7,918 nt of DNA from Bacteroidetes bacterium 4572_112. GTDB taxonomy: Bacteria; Bacteroidota; Bacteroidia; Bacteroidales; UBA1556. Positions within the stretch are counted from its first letter, which is position 1, and each line of letters opens with the position of its first letter. The stretch spans positions 1 to 7,918 of the forward strand of contig NIUZ01000069.1 of assembly GCA_002254285.1 (NCBI GenBank). Direction: 5' to 3'. The position numbers were made by a program, and so were the translations under genes. The notes under the pieces were generated by a model, which searched no databases, had not been told where the DNA came from, and was given only the letters and a program-made list of their open reading frames with translations. Of the stretch, positions 1-6,194 are shown in pieces.

Positions 1-281
1 TATATACTCTGCTTTCAATGAGTGAAGGATTGCCTTCATCTTTATGCGAAGCCATGTTATGTGGTTGTGTACCAGTTGGTAGTAATGTTGGCGGTATTAA
101 GAATGTAATTGGTGACTGTGGTTTCCTTATTAATAATAAAGATGTTGACGAAGCTGTTGTAGCCATACGAAAGGCGCTTGATACAGATGATGATTTTGCT
201 AAATGTGGTCGAAAACGAATTTCTGAAATATTACCAATAGACCTGCGTGAGAAAGAACTTATTAAAATATTGGAAGCTTAA
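1..281 (+). CDS. Glycosyltransferase family 4 (GT-B fold), C-terminal fragment
   Basis: This is the 3' end of a gene that begins outside the window; the first complete codon is at 3, and the ATG at 18 is an internal methionine because the frame stays open to the left edge. The visible 92 residues carry the nucleotide-sugar binding signature of retaining GT4 enzymes: an E-x7-E motif (Glu codons at 24 and 48, in SEGLPSSLCEAM), then CGCVPVGSNVGG and a GFLINNKD segment matching the usual 'G.l....d' region. Such enzymes transfer a sugar from an NDP-sugar to a growing glycan at the cytoplasmic face of the inner membrane. Donor and acceptor cannot be told from this piece. It ends with TAA, 9 bases from the stop of the convergent epimerase gene. 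It probably belongs to a polysaccharide operon extending leftwards. Confidence 0.88.
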   Translation, partial: YTLLSMSEGLPSSLCEAMLCGCVPVGSNVGGIKNVIGDCGFLINNKDVDEAVVAIRKALDTDDDFAKCGRKRISEILPIDLREKELIKILEA

Positions 282-290
282 TATTTATCG

Positions 291-1127
291 TTAGAAGCAC
301 TTCTTTAAACCATCTTTTATACTAACTTCAGGTTCCCAATTCAATAAATCCTTTGCTTTGCTTATAGTAGCTACCGTATCTAATACTTCATTAGGTCTAT
401 GCTCATTTAGGTAGTTTACATCAATTTTTTTATCAATTAATTCCATTGTAAAATCTACAATATCTTCTACAGAATGGCTTACTCCTGATGCTAGGTTGAA
501 TATGTCAGAACTTTCTGGTTCATAGTTCAATGCCTGTACCACAGCATTTATAATATCGTCAATAAAAATATAATCTCTTTTGGGTCTATTGTCTTTCAGT
601 GTGATGCTGCCTTGTTTTGCCTGCTCAATAATTGATGGAATAAGGAATCGAGAATCCTGATTTGGCCCATAAATATTGAAAGGTCTGAAAATAATAGATT
701 TTACTCCAAAATCGGCAAAGTAACTCTTGCAAATATCCTCACCCATAATTTTGGAACGAGAGTATGGATTAAAACTCTTTACAGGATGTTGCTCGTCAAT
801 AGGAAGATAATCAGGAGCGCCGTAAGCGTATGAACTAAAGAATACAAACTTTGCGTCATTAAGTCTACAAGCTTCAATGGCGTTTATGGTTCCTAATATA
901 TTTGTTTGATAAAATGATCTTGGCTTCTCAAATGATTCGGGTACAAATATGCGTGCTGCCAAATGTACCATATAGTCAAACTTTGGCAAATCTTTAAAGC
1001 TACTCCATTCCTCAACATTATGCCCTAAACTAAGGTCAATCTCAATTATTTGGTGCCCTAAAGCTTGTAAGGTTTTACATAATTGTTTTCCGATAAAGCC
1101 TTTGCTTCCTGTTACTACTATTTTCAT
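291..1127 (-). CDS. NAD-dependent epimerase/dehydratase (extended SDR, sugar nucleotide type)
   Basis: This 278-residue protein is an extended short-chain dehydrogenase of the NDP-sugar epimerase/dehydratase group. An N-terminal Rossmann fold is shown by TGSKGFIG (G7, G10, G13), with Asp31 at the end of beta-2 suggesting NAD rather than NADP. HLAA lies at 55-58, the catalytic Ser is in FFSSYAYG (97-103), and the catalytic Tyr and Lys are Y122 and K126 (YSRSK). RPFNIYGP (148-155) and RDYIFIDD (184-191) are typical substrate-side motifs. It is shorter than GalE (about 330 residues), mainly at the C-terminus, but all catalytic elements are present. It starts with ATG 8 bases after the stop of the nucleotidyltransferase gene, so the two are probably one transcript acting on one NDP-sugar. 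The substrate and exact reaction (epimerisation, dehydration or reduction) are not determinable here. Confidence 0.9.
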   Translation of the reverse strand: MKIVVTGSKGFIGKQLCKTLQALGHQIIEIDLSLGHNVEEWSSFKDLPKFDYMVHLAARIFVPESFEKPRSFYQTNILGTINAIEACRLNDAKFVFFSSYAYGAPDYLPIDEQHPVKSFNPYSRSKIMGEDICKSYFADFGVKSIIFRPFNIYGPNQDSRFLIPSIIEQAKQGSITLKDNRPKRDYIFIDDIINAVVQALNYEPESSDIFNLASGVSHSVEDIVDFTMELIDKKIDVNYLNEHRPNEVLDTVATISKAKDLLNWEPEVSIKDGLKKCF

Positions 1128-1135
1128 AATAAGTT

Positions 1136-1834
1136 TTATATTAAATCTAAACTTTCAAATTCGTCAACGGCCTTTTCGTAATCCTCAGGGCGTCCAATAT
1201 CTAACCAGTAACCATTATGAACTATAGTTTTAGGGAACCTTTTTAGCTTAATAAGGTCGAGCATCAATGTGTCGAAACCATAAAATGTATTCTTAGGAAT
1301 AATCTCCAAAACATCCTTACTTACAGCATAAACACCCATGCTTACATCGAACTTTGTTTCAGGTTTTTCTCTAAAAGCAATAAGCTCTCTATCGTCGTTA
1401 ATATCCAAAACGCCATAGTCATTTTTTACAATTCTTTGGTATGATGATATTGTGAAAATATTTTTCTGAGCTATATGTTTATCAAGAAATTCTCCAAAAT
1501 TTATGTCAGTAAGTACATCACCATTCATTACCAAAAAATTATTTGGTAAATCAGTGATAAGGTGCAATGGTCCCATCGTACTCAATGGTTTTTCCTCAAA
1601 AGAGTAATCTATTGTAATTCCCCATTTCGATCCGTCACCGAAAAAAGCTTTTATGAAATCAGCCATATGATTTACTGAAAGAGTAATATGATTGAATCCG
1701 TTATTTATGAGTTGTTTTATTATGATTTCTAGAATAGGAGTTGTGCCAATTGGTACAAGTGGCTTTGGCATAGCTATAGTATATGGCTTTAGTCTTGTGC
1801 CTTTTCCTCCTGCTAGTATTACTGCTCTTTTCAT
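1136..1834 (-). CDS. Sugar-1-phosphate nucleotidyltransferase (NTP_transferase family)
   Basis: This 232-residue cytoplasmic enzyme of the RmlA/ManC-like nucleotidyltransferase superfamily makes an NDP-sugar from a sugar-1-phosphate and an NTP. Visible motifs are the N-terminal nucleotide-binding signature GGKGTRLKPYT (9-19), PKPLVPIG (23-30, with the conserved Lys24), the metal-binding Asp in MNGDVLTD (D106), REKP (155-158), MGVYAV (166-171) and WLDIGRPEDY (210-219). The length matches single-domain members; there is no C-terminal left-handed beta-helix or acyltransferase domain as in GlmU. Close families include mannose-1-phosphate or heptose-1-phosphate guanylyltransferases and glucose-1-phosphate thymidylyltransferases, and I cannot choose between them. 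It is the first gene of a two-gene operon with the epimerase. A TATATTTG -7 box lies 17 bases upstream of its ATG. Confidence 0.9.
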   Translation of the reverse strand: MKRAVILAGGKGTRLKPYTIAMPKPLVPIGTTPILEIIIKQLINNGFNHITLSVNHMADFIKAFFGDGSKWGITIDYSFEEKPLSTMGPLHLITDLPNNFLVMNGDVLTDINFGEFLDKHIAQKNIFTISSYQRIVKNDYGVLDINDDRELIAFREKPETKFDVSMGVYAVSKDVLEIIPKNTFYGFDTLMLDLIKLKRFPKTIVHNGYWLDIGRPEDYEKAVDEFESLDLI

Positions 1835-1851
1835 AGTTTTGTTATTTGCTG

Positions 1852-1859
1852 CAAATATA
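1852..1859 (-). promoter_or_regulatory. Putative Bacteroidota -7 element for the nucleotidyltransferase-epimerase operon
   Basis: On the minus strand this reads TATATTTG, a full match to the Bacteroidota housekeeping sigma factor -7 consensus TAnnTTTG, followed by GCA and a short AT-rich leader before the ATG at 1834. No TTTG-like -33 element is visible at the expected distance of about 19 bases, so the promoter is only half supported. Confidence 0.5.
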
Positions 1860-1939
1860 CGTATTTAGATAATTGTAATTATATGAGTTGATATAAAAAA
1901 AACACAGAAATTATGAAGATAGGTTTACCAAAAAAAACT

Positions 1940-1970
1940 TTTGAGTTTATAACATTTTTATTTAAATTTG
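1940..1970 (+). promoter_or_regulatory. Putative Bacteroidota promoter (-33 TTTG / -7 TAAATTTG) for the FG-GAP protein gene
   Basis: TTTG at 1940-1943 and TAAATTTG at 1963-1970 are separated by 19 bases, matching the TTTG-N19-TAnnTTTG layout of Bacteroidota promoters. The ATG at 1993 follows 22 bases after the -7 box through an A-rich leader with no Shine-Dalgarno sequence, as is usual in this phylum. It is the best formed promoter in the window. Confidence 0.6.
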
Positions 1971-1992
1971 GAAAACTTTAAAACTAAAATAT

Positions 1993-3561
1993 ATGAAACT
2001 ACAATATCTATTAAAAGGATTTATTATTTTTACTCTAATTGCAAATATTCATAATGTTAGTTCTCAAAATTGGGTTGTTAATTATCAAAAGATTAGTAAT
2101 ACAGAAGGTAATTTTGGTAATAATTTAAGTGCAGGAGATTCTTTCGGACACTCTTTGGATTCCATAGGAGATATTAATGGTGATGGTGTTACTGATGCAA
2201 TTGTTACAGCTTTTGGTGATGATCAAATGGGAGCAGATATGGGTGCTCTTTATGTATTGAAAATGAATATTGATGGTACTGTTAAATCATATACTAAGAT
2301 TACGAAGAACCTTAATGGATTTACTGGAAATATAGAGTCAGGAGATATTTTTGGTTCAGGTTTTGCCGCCATAGGTGACTATAATAATGACGGATTTTAT
2401 GATGTAGCAGTTGGCGCAGAATATGATGATGATGGAGGCCCATGGAATGGTGCAATTTATTTATTGAGCTTGGATACTAGTGGTAATGTGCTTAGTAATC
2501 AAAAGATTAGTGCAACAACGGGAGGATTTACAGGTGTTTTAACAGGTTCGCCAGCCTTTGGTACCGACATAGCAAATATAGGAGACCTCAATGGTGATGG
2601 CATAACTGATTTAGCAGTAGGATCTAGAAGAGATAATGATGGAGGTTCCAAAAAAGGTGCAGTATGGATTTTGTTTATGAATGCTGATGGAACAGTAAAT
2701 CATCAGAGCAAAATAAGTAACCTTCAAGGAAATTTCACTGCTAATCTTGATATTGAAGATTATTTTGGGGTTAGTGTAGAATATCTTGGGGATTATAATA
2801 ATGATGGTTATATTGAATTAGCAGTAGGAAGCCACTTTGATGATGATGGTGGAGCAGAGAAAGGTGCAATTTATATTTTATCGATAGATACAAATGGATT
2901 AGTCGTTAATTACAGTAAAATTAGCGATATGTCTGCTGGTTTTTCTGGAGTTCTTAATTCTGGTGATAAATTTGGTATTTCAATTGCAAAAATAGGTGAC
3001 TTGGATAATGATGGCGTTGTAGATATTGCAGTTGGTGCATACAGAGATAATACTGCGGGTAATGATGCTGGAGCTTTTTATATTTTGTATTTGAATGCAA
3101 ATGGAACAGTGAAATCTCATATTAAAATAACAGAGAATTTTGATGGATTTAATGGTGATTTGGATGCTGGTGATTTATTTGGTATGGCTCTTTCTTCTGT
3201 TGGAATTTATAATGGTTTTTTTACTCTTATGGTTGGTACTCGTTTGGATGATGATGGTGCTACTGACGCTGGTGCAGCATATATGTTATTTCTTAGAGGG
3301 CAAGTTACGGATGATATTAATAATGTAGTTCTTACACAAGATTTTATTTATAATAATCCTATTCAAGATGTGCTATTTTTAAGAACAGAAGCTAAAAATT
3401 CCATTTTTTACTTATATGACGCAGGGGGTAAACTTATTAAACAAACAACACTAGAGGATGGGAGTTTAAATATGAATGTAAGTAATCTGCCAAAAGGTTT
3501 TTATGTAGGGGTTGTTGAAAATAAAATTTTTAGAAAGTCAATAAAACTAATTATTGAATAG
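1993..3561 (+). CDS. Secreted FG-GAP repeat beta-propeller protein with type A T9SS C-terminal signal
   Basis: This 522-residue protein is predicted to be exported and placed on the cell surface or released by T9SS. A signal peptide covers about residues 1-24, with predicted cleavage before Gln25. Residues 33-436 form six integrin-alpha-like FG-GAP repeats with an exact 69-residue period (KIS/KIT at 33, 102, 171, 240, 309, 378). Repeats 1-5 each carry a calcium-binding loop of DxNxDGxxD type starting at D60, D129, D198, D267 and D336, followed by a VG or VT strand end and often DDDGG. The sixth lacks the loop. The whole probably folds as one beta-propeller, possibly binding a glycan or protein ligand. 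Residues about 443-522 resemble the Por_Secre_tail domain: a YNNP motif, FYLYDAGGKLIKQTTL, LPKGFYVGVV and a basic end. The gene is monocistronic, with convergent stop codons 3 bases from the SGNH gene. The ligand is unknown. Confidence 0.88.
   Translation: MKLQYLLKGFIIFTLIANIHNVSSQNWVVNYQKISNTEGNFGNNLSAGDSFGHSLDSIGDINGDGVTDAIVTAFGDDQMGADMGALYVLKMNIDGTVKSYTKITKNLNGFTGNIESGDIFGSGFAAIGDYNNDGFYDVAVGAEYDDDGGPWNGAIYLLSLDTSGNVLSNQKISATTGGFTGVLTGSPAFGTDIANIGDLNGDGITDLAVGSRRDNDGGSKKGAVWILFMNADGTVNHQSKISNLQGNFTANLDIEDYFGVSVEYLGDYNNDGYIELAVGSHFDDDGGAEKGAIYILSIDTNGLVVNYSKISDMSAGFSGVLNSGDKFGISIAKIGDLDNDGVVDIAVGAYRDNTAGNDAGAFYILYLNANGTVKSHIKITENFDGFNGDLDAGDLFGMALSSVGIYNGFFTLMVGTRLDDDGATDAGAAYMLFLRGQVTDDINNVVLTQDFIYNNPIQDVLFLRTEAKNSIFYLYDAGGKLIKQTTLEDGSLNMNVSNLPKGFYVGVVENKIFRKSIKLIIE
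2089..3300 (+). repeat. Six tandem 207-bp (69-codon) FG-GAP repeats inside the propeller gene
   Basis: Units begin at 2089, 2296, 2503, 2710, 2917 and 3124, each at the codons for KIS or KIT, and every full unit is exactly 207 bp. The copies are similar in protein sequence but diverged in DNA. The last unit is shorter: its loop reads GIYNGFFTLMVG where unit 4 reads GDYNNDGYIELAVG, so two codons are missing and the calcium-ligand Asp residues are gone. Confidence 0.85.
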
Positions 3562-3564
3562 TAA

Positions 3565-4509
3565 TTATTGCTCTAAATAAACTTTAATTTTTTTTGATAT
3601 CACCTCAGCACCCATAGTATTCACATGATGATAATCGCCAAAGTTGTCATCGGGTAAGTTATAATCACTGTAATCAATAATTTTCACTTCAGGGTATTTG
3701 TCTGAAATTTCATTTGATGTTTTATTGAAATTAGTAACAAAGTATTCTGGAATTAATCGTCTATAATCACTATGTAAAGGCGTGTTTATCAAGTATAATT
3801 CAATGCTATTATTATCGCAAAGCTCAATTATTTTGTATAAATATTTTATGGCAATATCAGATTTTTCTAATTCTTTGCCTTTTTTATAGTAATGCCCTTG
3901 TATTGGTATATTTACATCGGTAAATACATGTTTACTACTTGCATAAAATGATCCAATAAAGGGAAAGTCTTTTAGTTGAATCGATTTTCCTTGTATTGAT
4001 TTAGATATTAGTTTTGCCTCTAGTTTCAATTGAAATGGGATATAGTATTTCCACTTCAAATAATTTATTCTCCAGTTTTGACTTGGAGAATAAATATCCC
4101 ATACAGCTTCATCGTCCAACAGCATAAAATATCGAGCAAAACTGCGTGATGTTCTACCTATTGAGAACAAAGTAATATCCGCTCCCTGAGATATGTTATG
4201 AGGACCATAACTTAAAATCACTCTTTTAATTTGCGAATTAGCTTCAACTATTTTCTGGAGCTTAAAATAAGTGTAGACATAATGTTCGGCATGAAAAGCA
4301 ATATTCTGTGAGTGAGGAATTATGGTGTCGTCAAAAGTTGTTTCAGCATGAGAGTCACCTATTATTAGGGTTATTACACCTTCATTTAGTTTTAGGTTAT
4401 TATTGTTTAAGTAATTTGTTTTTATGTAATGATATATTATTGCAGATGTAGCTATTACAACTATAGTTAGTAATGTAAATATCAACATTCTTTTTAAAAA
4501 CTTTCTCAT
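3565..4509 (-). CDS. Membrane-anchored SGNH/GDSL-like protein, partner of the MBOAT acyltransferase
   Basis: This 314-residue protein has a short basic N-terminus and one hydrophobic segment at about residues 8-26, so it is probably anchored in the inner membrane with its domain in the periplasm. The SGNH features are block I GDSH at 51-54 (Ser53 as nucleophile) and, near the C-terminus, D292-x-H294 or H295 in GDYHHVN (block V, catalytic Asp/His). SYGPHN (100-105) may supply the Gly/Asn oxyanion residues, and NTPLHSDYR lies at 242-250. In known systems such as AlgJ/AlgX, DltD or PatB, a partner of this kind takes acyl groups exported by the MBOAT protein and transfers them to a polysaccharide. 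Its ATG lies 6 bases after the MBOAT stop, supporting co-expression. Acyl group and acceptor are unknown. Its 3' end is convergent with the propeller gene. Confidence 0.8.
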   Translation of the reverse strand: MRKFLKRMLIFTLLTIVVIATSAIIYHYIKTNYLNNNNLKLNEGVITLIIGDSHAETTFDDTIIPHSQNIAFHAEHYVYTYFKLQKIVEANSQIKRVILSYGPHNISQGADITLFSIGRTSRSFARYFMLLDDEAVWDIYSPSQNWRINYLKWKYYIPFQLKLEAKLISKSIQGKSIQLKDFPFIGSFYASSKHVFTDVNIPIQGHYYKKGKELEKSDIAIKYLYKIIELCDNNSIELYLINTPLHSDYRRLIPEYFVTNFNKTSNEISDKYPEVKIIDYSDYNLPDDNFGDYHHVNTMGAEVISKKIKVYLEQ

Positions 4510-4515
4510 AATATC

Positions 4516-5748
4516 TTAAAATTGAAAGTAAATAAAGACTTTTTCCTCGCCAGTAAAAACGATTATTAGCATTATTAACGAAATATAGCCAATCCAACGA
4601 ATTACAGCATTTCCCTTTAAGTTTTCCAAAGCATGATTTCTTGTTCTTGCTCGCCATTCCATAATTACTAAAAGAATAATCATTGGAATACCCCCAAGTT
4701 TAGAAGGGATACTGAAAAAGCTTTTGTCAAATATATTTGAGATATAAACAAAAGCATCAGTAACAGTATTTGCCCTAAAAAATATCCATAATAGATTCAC
4801 TATAGCAAAGGTGAAAAGCATTCCCATAATATCTTTTATTGGAGGAAATTTAAGTCCTTCTCCTATGGTATCCATATTCTTTCTGTTGCGACCAGTTAGT
4901 ATTGATGGAAGAAATAATAATGCGTTTAAGAATCCCCAAACAATAAAAGTCCAATTTGCACCATGCCACAAGCCACTTACAACAAATATAGCCATTACAT
5001 TAAAGAATAAGCGTCCTTTAGTCTTTACTTTGCTGCCTCCCAAAGGAATGTATAGGTAGTCTCTAAACCATGTTGAAAGTGATATATGCCATCGTCGCCA
5101 AAACTCACCAATATCTCTTGAGAAATATGGGAAGTTAAAGTTTTTCATTAGGTCGAAGCCAAATATTCGTGCAGTTCCAATAGCAATATCCGAATATCCT
5201 GAGAAATCGCAATAAATTTGGAAGGAGAAATAGAAAGCCCCCAATACTAATTCACTACCAGTAAATAACTCGGGATTATTATAGAACTGATCAACATAAG
5301 TACCGACATTATCAGCAATTACAATCTTTTTGAAAAAACCCCATAGTATTTGCCTAAGTCCATCTTTTGCCCTTTCGTAGTCGAATGTTCTTTCTTTTTC
5401 GAACTGTGGGAGTAGATTTACAGCTCGCTCAATTGGGCCGGCAACCAACTGAGGAAAGAACGATACATATGCAAAGAACGCTATTGGATCATTGCTCGCA
5501 TCAAGTTTTCTTCGGTATACATCAATGGTATATGATAGAGTTTGGAATGTATAAAAGCTAATTCCTACAGGTAGGATTATATTGAGAGTAACGAAGCTTA
5601 GCTCTGTGCCAAATAAATTTTGATACATTTCGCCAAAGCTATTTGCGAAAAAATTATAATACTTAAAGACTCCAAGCATCCCCAAATTAGCAATTAAGCT
5701 TATGGATAAAAGGAGTTTCCGCTTCCGATCATTTTTCTCTGTTTGCAT
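4516..5748 (-). CDS. MBOAT family O-acyltransferase (AlgI-like), main C-terminal part of a frameshifted gene
   Basis: This 410-residue frame holds most of an AlgI/DltB-like membrane-bound O-acyltransferase, a multi-pass inner-membrane protein that passes acyl (often acetyl) groups across the membrane for polysaccharide modification. Motifs, numbered from the Met at 5748: FKYYNFF (28-34), FPQLVAGPIERA (98-109), QIYCDFSGYSDIAIG (177-191), FWRRWHISLSTWFRDYLYIPLGG (216-238, His221) and VSGLWHGANW (257-266) with the presumed catalytic His262. The C-terminal helix ends FIYFQF. The Met at 5748 is not the real start: the same frame continues upstream as YGYWDYRFLSLIF...LGKK, a standard MBOAT N-terminal region, up to a T6 run at 5823-5828, where homology jumps to another frame (5769-5945). 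No start codon precedes 5748 in this frame after the break. With one base restored the protein is 476 residues, the usual family length, and the key His become H287 and H328. Confidence 0.88.
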   Translation of the reverse strand: MQTEKNDRKRKLLLSISLIANLGMLGVFKYYNFFANSFGEMYQNLFGTELSFVTLNIILPVGISFYTFQTLSYTIDVYRRKLDASNDPIAFFAYVSFFPQLVAGPIERAVNLLPQFEKERTFDYERAKDGLRQILWGFFKKIVIADNVGTYVDQFYNNPELFTGSELVLGAFYFSFQIYCDFSGYSDIAIGTARIFGFDLMKNFNFPYFSRDIGEFWRRWHISLSTWFRDYLYIPLGGSKVKTKGRLFFNVMAIFVVSGLWHGANWTFIVWGFLNALLFLPSILTGRNRKNMDTIGEGLKFPPIKDIMGMLFTFAIVNLLWIFFRANTVTDAFVYISNIFDKSFFSIPSKLGGIPMIILLVIMEWRARTRNHALENLKGNAVIRWIGYISLIMLIIVFTGEEKVFIYFQF

Positions 5749-5768
5749 TTTCTTGCCAAGAAAATAAT

Positions 5769-5945
5769 CTAATAAGGAGCTGATAAATATAAGAGAAAGA
5801 AATCTATAATCCCAATAGCCATAAAAAAGTAGCTGGCAATAAGTAAAAGGATATTTTGTTTTTTGAGGCTATTTTTCAGTACAAACCAATAGATGGTAAA
5901 TACAGTAATGAAAAAGATAATAAACTCAAAAGATGTAAATTTCAT
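5769..5945 (-). pseudogene. N-terminal part of the same MBOAT gene, separated by a -1 frameshift
   Basis: From the ATG at 5945 this frame encodes the typical MBOAT start (MKFTSFEFIIFF, then a YWFVL helix end and KKQNILLLIASYFF), covering the first helix and the beginning of the second. After residue 41, at the T6 run 5823-5828, it leaves the family sequence, reads 17 unrelated residues (from MAIGIID to SAPY) and stops at 5769. The ATG at 5945 was chosen over the in-frame TTG at 5951 because it gives the family's usual 'M-x-F-x-SFEF' start. It is unlikely to be a separate small membrane protein, since the missing family residues are found in the next frame of the same DNA. If the frameshift is a sequencing error, this and 4516-5748 are one intact gene. 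Confidence 0.85.
5823..5828 (-). other. Homopolymer T6 at the MBOAT frame break
   Basis: The minus strand reads TAC-TTT-TTT-ATG-GC in the upstream frame. The family sequence needs TAC-TTT-TTT-TAT-GGC, that is, seven T. The break is therefore a single missing base in this run, or a site where ribosomes or polymerase could slip by -1. Confidence 0.8.
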
Positions 5946-5994
5946 GGTCAATTTAATATTGTGATGCTAAATTTTAGTTTATCCATTAGCATGG

Positions 5995-6002
5995 CAAAAG
6001 TA
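5995..6002 (-). promoter_or_regulatory. Putative Bacteroidota -7 element for the MBOAT-SGNH operon
   Basis: On the minus strand this reads TACTTTTG, matching TAnnTTTG, about 49 bases upstream of the MBOAT ATG at 5945. No convincing TTTG -33 element is seen 19 bases further upstream, so the support is partial. Confidence 0.4.
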
Positions 6003-6055
6003 TCAAAATAATAAAGTGATTTTATTTTTTAATACGATTTGTTTTGGAATCCTTT

Positions 6056-6093
6056 TTAATACTTGCTGTTATTAATACTTGCATCTAGTATTA
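6056..6093. repeat. Direct and inverted repeat cluster between divergent promoters
   Basis: The 11-base word TTAATACTTGC occurs perfectly at 6056-6066 and 6072-6082, a 16-base period. The second copy also forms a perfect 7-base inverted repeat: TAATACT at 6073-6079 pairs with AGTATTA at 6087-6093 across a 7-base spacer. The cluster lies between the MBOAT -7 box and the promoter of the LamG-domain gene, so it could be a regulator binding site. Chance is possible in such AT-rich DNA. Confidence 0.4.
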
Positions 6094-6138
6094 TAAGCCT
6101 CTATGGAGATTGGTATAATTGAATAAAAATATATTATT

Positions 6139-6169
6139 TTTCATGCTGTTTATTAAATTAATATATTTG
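6139..6169 (+). promoter_or_regulatory. Putative Bacteroidota promoter (-7 TATATTTG) for the LamG/CHU_C gene
   Basis: TATATTTG at 6162-6169 is a full TAnnTTTG match, followed by GCA and a leader of about 20 bases before the ATG at 6195. The -33 position at the 19-base spacing reads TTTC (6139-6142), one mismatch from TTTG. There is no Shine-Dalgarno sequence before the start. Confidence 0.5.
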
Positions 6170-6194
6170 CACTAACTAATATCGAATAGATAAT

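Noticed and set aside
293..304. Short palindrome AGAAG-CA-CTTCT near the convergent stops of the glycosyltransferase and epimerase
   Set aside because: The loop of two bases is too small, the reduced stem is only four base pairs of weak composition, and it lies in coding sequence; not a convincing terminator.
1835..1992. Possible small RNA or riboswitch in the A/T-rich divergent gap
   Set aside because: Only promoter-like elements and A-tracts are visible; there is no stable stem or known aptamer pattern.
3140..3328. Open frame of 62 residues on the plus strand inside the propeller gene
   Set aside because: It is a shifted frame of the GGT/GAT-rich repeats, giving a low-complexity Met/Leu/Val string; the overlapping frame has clear FG-GAP repeats.
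4400..4657. Open frame of 85 residues on the minus strand across the MBOAT-SGNH junction
   Set aside because: It overlaps the well-supported ends of both genes in another frame and shows no family features.
4811..5059. Plus-strand open frame of 82 residues
   Set aside because: It lies antisense inside the conserved MBOAT coding region and has no recognisable motif.
5367..5561. Plus-strand open frame of 64 residues
   Set aside because: It is antisense to conserved MBOAT sequence, with no start context or family features.
5769..5951. A separate 60-residue membrane protein starting at TTG 5951
   Set aside because: Its first 41 residues from the ATG at 5945 are the MBOAT N-terminus, and the missing family residues continue in the neighbouring frame, so it is a fragment of a broken gene.
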